Assembly: GCA_002778195.1 (NCBI GenBank)
Contig: PCDI01000016.1
Coordinates: 468,332-532,331, forward strand
Direction of reading: 5' to 3'
DNA length: 64,000 bases
From: Raffaelea ambrosiae
Lineage: Eukaryota > Ascomycota > Sordariomycetes > Ophiostomatales > Ophiostomataceae
Numbering within the stretch: position 1 is the first letter of the stretch; each line of letters starts with the position of its first letter. The position numbers and the translations under genes were made by a program. Shown here piece by piece: positions 19,537 to 30,840 of the stretch. The notes under the pieces are model-generated. The model did not search any database. It was given only the letters and a program-made list of their open reading frames with translations, and was not told the DNA's origin.

Positions 19537-21493
19537 ATGGCTCAATCCTCCTCCTCCTCGGCGGCGTCTCTCCCTGCCCCGCCCGACAACCCCGGCGCCG
19601 CCAACTACGTCGCCGGCTTCCTCCTGGTCGGCCTCGCCTGGGGCTTTACCACGCCCTTTCTGCGGCGCGCCGCGCGGAGCCACCACCCGCCGCCGCACCC
19701 GCTGCTGGAGAGCCCGGCCATCCAGGCCAGCGCGGTGCGGCGACGCGTGTACGGCGCGTTCTTCGCCGTCATCGACCTGCTGCGGAACCCGCGGTATGCG
19801 GTGCCGCTGGTGCTGAACCTGACGGGGAGTGTGTGGTTTTTCCTGCTGATTGGCAAAGCGGGTGCGTTCTCGTCCCACCCTTTCGACTCTTTTCACTTTC
19901 CACTTTCCACTTTCCCCCTTTCCACTTTCCACTTTCCACTTTTCCACTTTCCTCTTTCCTCTTTCCACTCTTTCCACGTACCTTCCTCTTTTTTCCCCTC
20001 CTCTGGCCCTTCCCCTCGGCTCGTCCCCTTTCCCCTCTCTTTTCTCGGTGTCTCTTTTCGTTTGTCTCTTTGCTTTTTTTTTGCTCCTCTTCTCTCTTTG
20101 GCACCCTCTTTACCCCCCCCCCTTCCCTTCCTTTTCCCCCTTTGCTGCTCGTCTACTCCGTCTACTCGCTCTCTTCCGGTGGGCTGGTCGGTTCTCTTTA
20201 TAAGCTAGCTAGCTCTTCTTTTCATTCCCCTTTCAACTCCCCGAGTGGGGAAAAAACCCCGACAATGGTGGGCTGTCACCTCAGGAGTTGGGGAAAAGAG
20301 CCGGTGTGGAGAAAGAGCAGATCCTCCCCCGGTGGCAAACGCACTGATCAACGACGGCAGCCCAAGCAGCTTGTGCCGGTGAGGCTGAAGTGGATGTGTG
20401 CAGGGGACATAAGCAGAGGGGAGGGGGGGGGCATCATCATTTGCCCCCCCCCCCATGGAAGTCTATTTTGCAGAGTTGCAAACTCACTGGTGCCCTTGCT
20501 GTTTCGGCGGTGTGTGTGTGTGCCGATCGATCTTCCCATACGTCAGACTCTGTGGTTGCCGTGTTTTCTGACACCCGCTCTGCACTTGGGAGGGGGGGGA
20601 CAGTGGCCATGCAGGACGGCTCGTTGTTGCTGCCGTCTGTGTTAGTTGCCCCCGTTGTGTCTGTCGGCTTCGTGTACCGTCTTTGATTTTTGATTTTCTA
20701 TTTTTGTGTTTGGCCTTTGTCTTTGCCCCCCCCCCCGCCCCTCTCTCTCCCTCTCTGCTACGGTTCATGCAGCTGGACGAATCTGGAAATTTTGCTCTTT
20801 GAGAACCGTCTCTTGGGTTGTGTTTGGACTGTTTTCGGTCTGCGTCGATCCCGTTTGGGATGTTTGTCGTCTGTGCTCTCTCTTGCATTTTTGCCTCCTT
20901 CTTGTCACCTTTTTTTCACTCCCCTCCGGCTGCCTCCTGTTGCCCCCCCGTTCTTGTTTCGCTTACCTACGCTTTCTCTTGTCCAGTCTCTGACCAGATC
21001 TTCACCAAAAAAATATCTCAACATTGTTGGCTGACTTTTCTTTCGTATTCGTATATTGTCACAGAGCTGAGCTTGACCGTCCCCATCGTGAATACTTTGG
21101 CTTTTCTCTTCACCGTGGTCGGCGAGTGGTGGGTAGAAAGCAAAGTCATCAGTCGACGTAAGTTTCCTATTCTTTTTTTTTTCTTTTCACTCTCGTTCAT
21201 ATTTGCTTCTTTCGTGTTCGGCTTTTGTTGGCTTCCCCAAGCTTCATTGTCTACATACTTCTCTAGCCATCCACGGCAACGTGCTTTACTCTCGTCGAGA
21301 CTACTCTTTTCCACACACCCTCTCTTTCCACCCCCCCCTCCCCCCTGGTTACCAGTTTTTGGCTCGCCGCCCACCTGAACGTATCGACTGACAAAATGCC
21401 ATCCCTTGATTCCCATGTACAGAAACCTGCCTGGGTATGGCATTGTCACTCGGAGGGATCGCATTGTGTGTACACAGCAAGACGGAATATTGA
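19537..21493 (+). CDS. TMEM234-family (UPF0546) integral membrane protein, 3 exons with a 1.2 kb intron
   Basis: Exons 19537-19861, 21065-21157 and 21423-21493 join in frame to give 162 aa. Features: hydrophobic AGFLLVGLAWGFTTPFLRR near residues 26-44, then YAVPLVLNLTGSVWFFLLIGKA|ELSLTVPIVNTLAFLFTVVGEWW across the first splice joint, and LGMALSLGGIALCVHSKTEY at the C-terminus. GLAWGFTxPFxRR, LLRNPRYxVPxxLNxxGS and LSLxVPIxNxLAFxFT are the signature blocks of the TMEM234/UPF0546 family, small four-TM proteins related to drug/metabolite transporters, of unknown role. Intron 1 (19862-21064, GTGCGT...CAG) is 1203 bp and intron 2 is 265 bp; both are unusually long for this window. The joints were chosen because they recreate the continuous family motif. 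Confidence 0.87.
19888..19978 (+). repeat. Pyrimidine-rich tandem repeat (TTTCCAC)n inside intron 1
   Basis: Degenerate copies of TTTCCAC/TTTCCTC follow each other near the 5' end of the long intron, within a much longer, almost exclusively C/T strand segment (about 19880-20170). Confidence 0.85.
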
Positions 21494-22525
21494 TTTTGTC
21501 GATCCTTAGGGGGGGCGGTGGTCGGACACTTCTTTGGAAGGGGCGAGGGAGGGCCCTGAGTATGTCGCCTCTTCATTTCGCTTGGCTGGATATAGCATTG
21601 GGCATGCAATTCGTTATTGGTCTTTTGCGTTCATTTTTTGTACCTTGCATGAAGGCATGTGTAAAAAAAAATATTCGAGTTGGACATAGCTCCTTCCCAG
21701 CTTCCCTAAGCGTGTGTGGTCCGTGAGACCCTCGTGATTCGTTGTTTGGTTGGGAAGCTATGCATTTCTGGCGTGCAGTATGTGTGTGCGTGCGTGCGCG
21801 TGTGTGCGTGTCAGTCCGCGTGCTTCAGTAACATAGCGCGTGGTGCGTGCGTTTTTGTATAGTTATGTGCCGTGCTGATCATCTGGCATGGCTTTCTTAA
21901 AAATCAATTATATTTTTCGGGGTTCGGACATTTTTTTTGGGTGCCTTCTCCTTGAAAAGACCAGAATTGTTTTATTTTTGTTTTTTATTTTCGGCCTGAT
22001 TTCGCTGGCGACCTTGGTCTCTCGCACCGGGCAGAGAGAATGAAGGAAAACTCGACATTATGAGACTTGTACCCCCACCCCTTCCCCTTTAAGGGGGGTA
22101 TTGTAAGACAAACTATGGTATATCCAAAGAAAGAAGAAATGCAACAAAGATAATCAATGCTGGAGGTCGAGTTCCTCAACACACTGTTCCAGACAGTGGC
22201 AGGGACTCGTATCTTCCAGCAGGGCTTTGCCTCAAAATTTTGTATCCTAAATCCCGTCCCATACAACAATGAAAAGAAATGAAAGAAAGAAAATAGAAAT
22301 GAGACGAAAGGGAGGAGAAGAACAGATAGGAACTGGTCCTGTGGTATGATTTCCCCCTCCCATTATCTCCTTTCGTGAGCATGTCGTGGCTAGATGTCCA
22401 AATATCATAGCCAGATTGTGTGTGCCCCAATCATTCGATGCCGTCTCTCTTTCCTTCTTTGTCATTTCATGCTTCCTTTTTTTTTTCTTTTTTTTCTTTT
22501 TTTCGCTCTCGACTGATTGGCCTAT
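21494..22525. other. Convergent spacer
   Basis: No gene seen. Contains a GT/GC-rich alternating stretch (TGTGTGTGCGTGCGTGCGCGTGTGTGCG type) at about 21775-21810 with potential for Z-DNA, and 3' flanks of the two convergent genes. Confidence 0.5.
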
Positions 22526-23558
22526 TTAGCGTTGTCTAGACGCTATCCAGCGTTGGACATCGCGGAGGCTGGGGTCCTCGGCAACCCAGCGGCCCATTTG
22601 TTCATCTGCCACCTTCAATTCGGCATAGATCAACTCGTCTGTGATTCGGGAAAGTTCCTGCTTTCGTGTTAGATTGTGTTGGTCTCCCTGGTGTACACAT
22701 ACACCGCATTCTGAGAGAGTCCGTTTTCGGATCGCGGAGTTTGTCACTCGTCACGTACTACCCAGAGGTGCTGGTCGATGGCCTTCAGCTGGTCTTTGTG
22801 CTCCGGCCCCGGCCGCTGGCCCTGGAGAATGCTTTCACGCCATTCAATCCACTGCTGCGCTGCGGCCTGGCGGAGATAGATCTTCTGTCCCTGGTGCCGG
22901 CGGGCTAGAGCGTCCAAGTGTACTCTGCACAATTTTGGTCAGCTTGTCTCTTTTTTGAGACGTTGTGGTTGTGTTTTTGCCACCCGTCTTCTTTTTTTCT
23001 ACTTGGAGTCAATGTTTCTTGCTTAGCTGGTCTGATGCACATACTGCTGAAGCTCGGCCTTTTCCTGCTCTTCATGGCCACCTTTGGTCTCAGGCACGCG
23101 AGTGTCGGCACCAGTGTGCAGAATGTGTTGGCCGTCTATGGCACACTGGCGAAGGGCTCGCCAGCCTTCGGTGTTGTAGTCTGCTTGGTTCGGGGGCTCT
23201 GTGGGCGCCGCTGCAATGTAATACTGCAGAGACGTAAAGTCGGCCAGAATTTCGGCAACGCGAGCTTGGCGGTATTCGTTGACTGTGTGATGAGAATGTT
23301 GGTTATTGTCTCGACTCTCCTAATGTTTATGTATGTTTGTTTTTTGTGTTTTCGCGTTGTGTTTGATTATTCTCTGATCATGTTTGATTTTTTTTTGGAT
23401 GTTTTCTTTGTCTGCTGTGTTCTCTTTCCCTTCCGCAGCTCACAAGACTATGGAAGAGCAGTCAAGTGGTGCCGAGGAAGCGTTGGCGAAGAGGGAAGAT
23501 TCAGAGATGTCTAGACAGTTTCTCAACACGGTGAAAGAAGTAACGTACGGCCGTCCAT
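22526..23558 (-). CDS. Small helical protein of unknown function, 4 exons
   Basis: On the minus strand, exons 23282-23045, 22924-22759 and 22657-22526 connect in frame through GTATGT...GCAG and GTACGT...GCAG introns. A 10-nt first exon (23558-23549, ATG GAC GGC C, donor GTACGT) completes the frame and gives a 181 aa protein beginning MDGLNEYRQARVAEILADF. The sequence is highly charged and almost entirely predicted alpha-helical: WRALRQCAIDGQHIL, EEQEKAELQQVHLDALARRHQG, AAQQWIEWRESILQGQ, ELSRITDELIYAELKVADEQMGRWV. No Pfam-type motif is recognised. The alternation of Leu/Ile and charged residues suggests coiled coils and complex formation. Exons 2-4 are well supported by splice sites and codon pattern; the tiny first exon is the least certain part. 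Confidence 0.55.
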
Positions 23559-25284
23559 TGTTGCGGGATGCGGGTTGTCTGGTGAGAAAGCGTTCCAGAA
23601 GAAAGATCTGCGGCGTTTGTAGAAAATATGTCGAGGGAAATAAATGAGTGTATCCACGTTGTCACAGACAAACTAGAGCATGGAAGAAGTTGTTGGGGCA
23701 GAGCCAGAAAGGGAGGTCTGCAGAATCAAAAGTGAAGGTTGAGAAAGAAGAAGAAGAAGAGCAAGAGAAGGAAGTAGAGACAAAAGTAGAACAAGAAACA
23801 GAACAAGAAGATGGGGAGCCAGCCTTTATGAACATGCGCCGGAGAATGAAAGATAATCAAATAACAAATATGAAAGCAAGAAGATACTCTGATGGCATCG
23901 GCTACTGCGGATGTTCAGTGTCAGACAAGACACCAAAGCAAGGCGTGCAAATGAAGATAGGGACAGTGAGGAGGCAACTTTATGTATGTGCACTTGTGAT
24001 TTTGGGGGTGGGTGTGATAGCAGACAATGATGGTAGTGTGGGGGATGGTGTCAGTTGGGCAAGAACAGCCGTCCGGGCGTGGTCAGAAGCAGGAAGGAGG
24101 GGGGGGTGGGAGGAGAGAGCGGGCAAGCGATGTGATTGCCTTCGGCTCTTGAAAGAATTGATAGGCAGGCTTGGAGAGAGGAAGACGGAATGGAGGGCAG
24201 GGCCGGAGAGAAAGGATGAACGTTGCTGTGCTGCCCTGACTGGCCGTTTTCTATTCTGACAAAGACACGGACGTATATGTCGTCGTCTGCGTTGCGGTGC
24301 TCGCTCTCTTTCTAGCGTGATCAGAACGGGACGGGTAGAAAGGAGCGATTTGCGGTTAGGTCGCGGTGGCTAGCGGGCCGCACGAGTGTAGTTGGACTAG
24401 GTGAGAGGACCAGGTGGCACAGACGGTTCATGTTAGGAGACAAGGCCAGGGGGGAGGGGGGGGGGTGGTGACGAAGGGCAGCACAGGGGAACGCACGAGG
24501 GAGGAGGTGCGGTGAAGCGAGGTGAGGTATAAGAGAGACAAGGCGTAGCTTCTGGACCGTGAGACAGGCTCGATGAAACGGCGGGAGGGCGAGCAGCGGT
24601 GCATATGAACCAAGAATATCATAGTGGAGCTGATGGGGACGAAGAAGAAAAAAGGCAACCTCGAGATGGGAGTGGAGGAAGAGGGTATGCAACAAAGAGG
24701 AGAAGGAGAGGAAAGGGGGGGGGGGGGGGGGGTGTGTGGACCAAAGGGGAGGTGGTGGTCCTAGGAGACCGAGGGAGACCGAGGGGACAGGAAAGACGAG
24801 ATGGCCGATGTGAGGAAGGAGACGAAGGAGATGAAGGAGGGACGGCTCCGCGAATGGGTTTGGTGGGTGCATTAAAGGGGCAAACAAACGCAGAGACATG
24901 GCAGCAAAAGAAGGCTGGCCTGCCGTCGCTGTCACTGGCTGGAAGGGTTCGTATGAGAAAAAGAAGGAGCGCGGGTGGGAGATGCACGTAAATGCAAGTA
25001 GTAGAAGCACGAGAGGCGAGAAAAGGGGACAAGGCTACTTCCTGTTTGGGCCCTGCGGGTACCCAAGTACACAAGGAAGACGCTGGAGAATGCGTAATGG
25101 AGAGGGCCGACCAAGCCATCCCCGGTACCATAATACTGGCTACGGCGCTGGCTAGGCCTCACCTCCACCAGCCATCTTGCAGCCTGTGCTAGGACGAAAC
25201 GGGACAGCAGCCACACAGGAACCGCCTGGCGCACGTCTCCGTCAGTGGCCATCGCGGAGACCTGGCCCTGGGGATCTGGTTGCC

Positions 25285-25336
25285 GGGCATTGGGCATTGG
25301 GCATTGGGCATGGGGCATGGGGCATTGGGCATGGGC
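25285..25336. repeat. Heptamer repeat (GGGCATT/GGGCATG)n
   Basis: Seven or so copies of GGGCATT with GGGCATG variants in a row. Confidence 0.9.
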
Positions 25337-27751
25337 AACTCTAGTCGACGACGACATCTGTCGAATCGGAAAATAGCGTGGCCCTTCCCCCCCCCCCCCT
25401 TCCCCCTGCCGGCAGTGTTGTGGGTGGGCGGTGGTTGGCGGGCGTGCGTGCGTAGAAGCGTGTGCAGCTCGCCCACCGCCCTTCGATGCCTCCGAGGTTC
25501 CCTCGTCATCGCGGACCATGTCTGGTGTTTGTCGACACATCAACACGGGTCTGTTGGGGACCGGCTGAGTCTCAGCATCACCGACTTGGGGGAGGGGGGT
25601 CCCCCCGGTCTGATTGTGTGCTAGTCTCGTCTTCTGCTGACTTGCTCTGTTGTGCCGTCGTCTACATGTCTGGATGTCTGCGTGGGTTCGCATGTCTGCA
25701 TGAACCACTTGCTGCTCGAGTGCGTGCTTCATTCCTGGCCACTCGTTGCCTCGTCCTGTTGTCCACTTGCCCGCTTGGCCAATGTCTCCCCCCCTCTTTT
25801 TATTTTATTTCTTACATGCATCCTGTTTCGTGCGGGATGTCGTTTCTCGTAAGAGGAGAAGCCCACTAGGGCCAGCCGAGGTGGCGACTGTCGCGGACCT
25901 GCGAGAACGAGAGGAGGCCAACCATGTACTGTGTAGATCAACAGTTTTGTCCCAGGGCGGGAGAGCGAGAAGGACGGGCAGAGAGCCAAGTGGGGAGATA
26001 GCAGCGCACTCAATGGCAACCGGGGGGGGGGGGGGGGGGATGGAGCCCATGGAGGAGGACCCATGGGGCCCATGGGGCACGGAAGCGGACGAGAATTTTG
26101 GCCACCGCGGATGCTGGACGTACTTTTACACACGGGGCGCACAGTGACCAGACTTTTGAGGTCTTTTTTTTTTTTTTTTCCTTTCCTTCTCGGACCCCTT
26201 AGCTGGACGGAGGATAGGAGAGGAGAAAAGCGAGATGGGCCACCGAAGAGCAGAGAGGCAATGGAGGCATCTGAATGGAGGATCACGATTGGGAGGCTGA
26301 AATGATGGCCTCAGGGGAGGGGGGGACAAGCAGAGGAGTACGCCGGGACGTGCATAGGAACCCTGGGCTCTCCATGCAGGTCACCCGAAGGAAAAAAAAA
26401 GGCCTTATCTGCAAAATAATTGCAAAAATCCCATGTGGACACGTCCCCGAGCAGGTCTCACGATGTGACATGGGGACCGCAGGAGGAGAGTCTGCGTGCT
26501 GGCGCAGGTGGCAAATGGAAGACTGGGATGGGCTCGATGGGGGGGGGGGGAACAAATAAGAAACTAAGAAGCGACAAGGGGGTGGTTATGGGAATTCGAG
26601 AGGGGAAACTGGGCAAGCTTGGTGTGTACACCGTAGTATGCCACAGCAAGGAGCTCTTGTTCTGGCGTGGTTCTGGTGTGCTGCCCCTTCCGTGAAGAAC
26701 GGCACTAGCCCATGGCGAGGAGGAGGAGGAGGAGGAGGAGGAGGAGACACAGAGAGCCAGCAACGCCCCGGAGAAGAGGGAGCCAAACGGAACAAGAAGG
26801 GCAACACAGACACACGTCTGGGCGGGCAGCAGCGGCGGGGGGTGGGCAGGGGAGCCCGCAGGTGGTCCACCTCTTCTCGAAGTTGCACGCCAGGTGGGCA
26901 AAGGGGGGGGGGGGGCAGATCTCACCTTTCCCAACGCCTTGGGGACGGCGGTCTAGGGCAGCGCGAGGGAGGAGGGAAGAGAAGGGCAGCCATAGGGCAG
27001 AGAGAGAGCTGCCAGAACAGCCACAACTGGAAAGAGTCAGTGCAGAAAGAAAAAAAAAAGAGGGCGCAGACGAGGCCGACCGGGACCAGACAGCCAGGCC
27101 AACGTTGGCCAGGAAGAAAAGGCGACAAGAGCAGAAAAGCAGGCACGCACGGCGACGAAAACAGAAATGGAAATAAAATAAAAGCAAAAGAAAAGCCCCA
27201 AATTCTCAAAGCGGTTAATTAGGCGAGATGTTCAGCATACGTCGAACTCGGGCCTTCACCTACAACTTGCCCAAAGCAGCTTCGCGGTGCTGCAAGGTCG
27301 CCGACAGCGTGGTTGAGGCTCCGGCCAATGGCGTGGCGCAGCCTGCGTGTTGATCGGTTTTGGGAAGGAGCTGAGTTGCTCGTTCCGCGTGGTGGACTGA
27401 GCCCACGGCGGCCCCTCCTCAGTGGCCCACGGAAAGAACCTTGGGAAAGCCACGCAGGACAGCCACTGGCCGAGCCACTTTTTGACTTTGCGCCTGCAGT
27501 GTCCGTGTCGTTGGGTCGTTGGCCCTGCGCCGATCTTGTATATGCACACCTGCATTTGCAGATACCTGTCCCTTACTTCTGCTTCACGCCGCACACTCGC
27601 ACACTGCACACCTTTTTTTCTTTTCTTCCATCTGCCTCTCCTCCTAGCCCGCGCCCCCCCCCTCCTCCAATTAACAATGACGACAACTGCCGTCGGACCA
27701 GCCAGGGGTCTGCTCGCCAATCGCAGCCGCCAGACAAGGCAAGGCAAGGCG

Positions 27752-27813
27752 CAAAAATAGCAAAATAGCAAAATAGCAAAATAGCAAAATAGCAAAATAT
27801 CAAAATAGCAAAA
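27752..27813. repeat. 8-bp A-rich microsatellite (CAAAATAG)n
   Basis: About seven copies of CAAAATAG with one CAAAATAT variant, directly after an AAGGCAAGGC repeat. Confidence 0.93.
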
Positions 27814-30800
27814 TCACTAGCAAAAAGCAAGCAACCAGGGCAGAAAAAGGAAAGAAAACAACTAAACCACAAAAAGAGCCCCCCCCCCCCTCCATTCCTC
27901 CTCTCTTCACCCCCCTCCTCGGTTGCATACGCGCAACTATGTATTACCAACTACCAGGTTCCTCCCATACGATCCGAGCATGCATCCTTCGCGCGCTTCC
28001 CAGCCCTGCTTCCATGGTCATTCTTCTTCCTCTGCATTCCGCAGCAGAGATCGAAGGATTTTGAAAAATGGGGGAGGCAAGGGTCGTCGTCTGCTTGGTG
28101 CGATCGGTCGGTCGGCAGAGGTCCAGCCCGCATGCAGCCCCGAGGAGTGCTGAACATCTGCTCAAAAGAGAAGCGCAGCTTGCCAAGAGAAGCGTCCGCT
28201 GGCCTATCAGCGCCCGTCCCAAGCCTCTGGGGAAGAGGGCGCCCCCCCTCCAATTCTTTTTTGCCTCTGGCTGATGGTGGGATTTCAGTCCCTGCTATGT
28301 CTCTCTGCGGGTTGTTCCACTTTTGTCTCATTCTGTCACGGTGATGTCTGTGTCTGCCTCGTCTTTCAGGAAAGTCTCACGGCTCGGAGAAACCCCCAAG
28401 AGACGATCTAGCTTCTGGCCTCTAATAACCTGAGGCCACAGTCACTGTTTTGGGAAACGGAAGCTGACTAGATTCCATACACCGCTGCCGTACATTGAGC
28501 AAAATAAAAAAAGCCCCGGGCAGCACATCGTCTCCCCATCGTGTCCACCAGGGTGGCGATAGTTGTTCCTCGCTCCCCTTGCACCCCCTGCAAGCTCATG
28601 ATCGCCCACCAACCGGCGGTCTCCATTCCAGTCCCACCGCGAAACGCTGTTTTTTTCTCGTTTTCTCGTTTTCTCGTCGACCACCACTCATGTGCCCGAG
28701 ACCGACGATTTCACTTACATGGCACCCGGTTCACGCCGAGACGAGACCATCGTATTTGCCTCCCAGCTCACGGAGACGCCTCCGATGTATCTCCCTTCGC
28801 AAGGGGCTGCCCTACGGGGCATCCGTATGAACACGGTGTGTCAAATGTATCGCGAGACTTTTGCATTCCGAAAGCGCCATGCCCACGAAGTAGTGGCCGC
28901 CGTTTGAAAGAGTTTGTCCAAGACAAGAAGAAAAATCACCTCCCCCCTCCCCCTACTAGTCCGTGGCAAAGAGCGCAAAGGGCCGCGATGGCAAGCCCAT
29001 ACCCGTCAAACACGCAGTTCATAAGGCAAAAAGGTTAAAGGCCAAAACGGTTCAAAACGAGAAGATAAAAAAAAAAATTCACAAAAAGCATGCAATACAA
29101 CGCTGCCAACGCCTACCAACGCCAAATCGGTTGTAACCGTACACGCAGCAAACCCCGAGTTCAGACGACAGACCAGACTGTAACCAAAAAAAAACCCCCC
29201 CAAAAAACTGTAGAGGCAAAAAAGGTCCATGGGAAAAAGAAATGCCTCGGGAAATGTAACCTGCAACTAACTGGAACGTAACGCGACACCGCCCATCTAT
29301 TCTTGTCTCTTTGCCCTGCTGGGTCCAGAACTCCCTCCGCCTCTCTGACGCTCCCACACCACAACTTGCCATGCATGCTCGTAGTAACATACATGCATGC
29401 TGTGGCTTTCCCCATCCCGCCACAACCGCTCAGTCCGATCTTGGCTGAGGGTATCTCTCTCCTGCCCCCAGATTCGGCAGTCTGCCTTGCCATTCCCCTG
29501 ACAGCTGATCGCTTTTGACAGCTGCGTAACTGCATTCGGCATGTGTGCCTGTCTGTGTGGCTCTGTGTGGCTCTGTGTGTGTCTAAGAAAAGAAACAGCC
29601 GCGCAGCCAAGGCGCAGGAGCAAATCAATAGAGCGCAAATAAAGTGGACGTTCGGAATGACATCATGCCACTGGCTGTCATTTTTGTTTTGTTTTGTTCT
29701 TTTTTTCTTTCATTCGTCTAATAGTTTTGTGAAACGAAACAGAAAAAAAAAAAAAAAGGTGATACTAACCGAGTTATTTTGTGTGTGGGTGAGACGGAGA
29801 CTGCGTAAAAGGGTTTTCAGCTCGACGCTGCAGCCATACCCGGCTGAATGCTTCATTTGGCCTGGCGTAGGGCAGTCCAGACGAAGAGAGGGTTTCGCCT
29901 TTGTTTCTCTTCTGTAACCTGTGGTTGGTTGACGTTGCAGTGCCGATCTCCCCTGCATAAGACTATTTTCTTCCCTTGTGGCCATTTCTGACGTCTGGTT
30001 GGATGCTGCATGTTCATATTTTTGCCAAATATCAAAACTACAATTACACAGAGAGAGCTCCTAGAGAACCCGTAAACCCACCTTACGAACATATGAAAAA
30101 AAAAGGGACAACGGCAGACAAAAAAGGGAAAAGAAAAAGGGGGAAATGGAGAAATTGACAACGCAAATAAAGAGCCAAAAGAGGAAAGGGAAAGGGAAAG
30201 GGGAAAAGAGAAAACAAAAACCACGGCGAGATGACAGGGGAAGGAAAAAAGAGGAGAAGCAACGGCCGACGATACCGCATCCATGCAAGTGAGGTAGTTG
30301 AGCCTTCCCCTCTCCCCCAACAGTTTGCAAAACGGCCTTCCGTCCGGGCCGTCTTGGAAAGCCTTGTCAAACCCTCCATCCTGATTCGTTCTCCGCGCCC
30401 AAAAACGCCGAGACCGAGCAAACCGCCCTTGTCGCCTTGTCCGTTCCTTGTCTTTCAGGCTTGGCCTATTGGCGGGCAAACGATTCCACACTCATTGCGG
30501 ACACACGACAGCCAATGGATTGAAATTTTGAACCTTTTCCTCGTTGTTCTCGTTGCCTTTTTGGGATGTTGAGCTTTTGCTTTTTTCCTCTTCTTCTGTC
30601 CCCCCTCCCCTGCTTCGTGATTGTCTCCGTGCCCTCGTATGGACCTGACTCGTCTGTCTTGGCCTGCGTTGCTGCTTATGCCCAAGGAATGTTCCAGCGT
30701 ACGGTCGGGCGTTGCCCTCATGTATTCATTCCCCCCGGATCCCTGGCCTCTCTCTTCCTGCTTTCCCCTTCTCCCCACCCCTCCCTCTCGGTCCCTCTCG

Positions 30801-30840
30801 CCCTCTTCTCATGCCCCCCAGATCACTCCTCTCCCATTCC

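Larger units (their letters stand above)
23559..30840. other. 7.3 kb gene-poor region
   Basis: I see no supportable gene. ORFs here are short, of skewed composition (Pro/Arg/Ser or Cys/Leu) and follow strand-asymmetric simple sequence. The region has 18-nt poly-G runs at 24715-24732 and 26022-26039, further G/C homopolymers near 25387, 26541, 26905, 27653 and 27881, an AATGCCC-type heptamer repeat (25285-25336), a (GAG)n run near 26712-26748 and an 8-bp A-rich repeat (27752-27813). A short ATG-initiated ORF at about 27677 follows a C/T-rich leader-like stretch but ends after 27 codons. Confidence 0.55.

Noticed and set aside
23648..24259. 203-codon + strand ORF with a Lys/Glu-rich segment
   Set aside because: Codes for simple AAG/GAA repeats followed by random-looking sequence; no family match and no leader-like context. 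Kept as spacer.
27677..27760. Short ORF beginning MTTTAVGPARGLLANRS after a C/T-rich leader-like stretch
   Set aside because: Only 27 codons, no donor site that would lead to a second exon was found, and it runs into a microsatellite.
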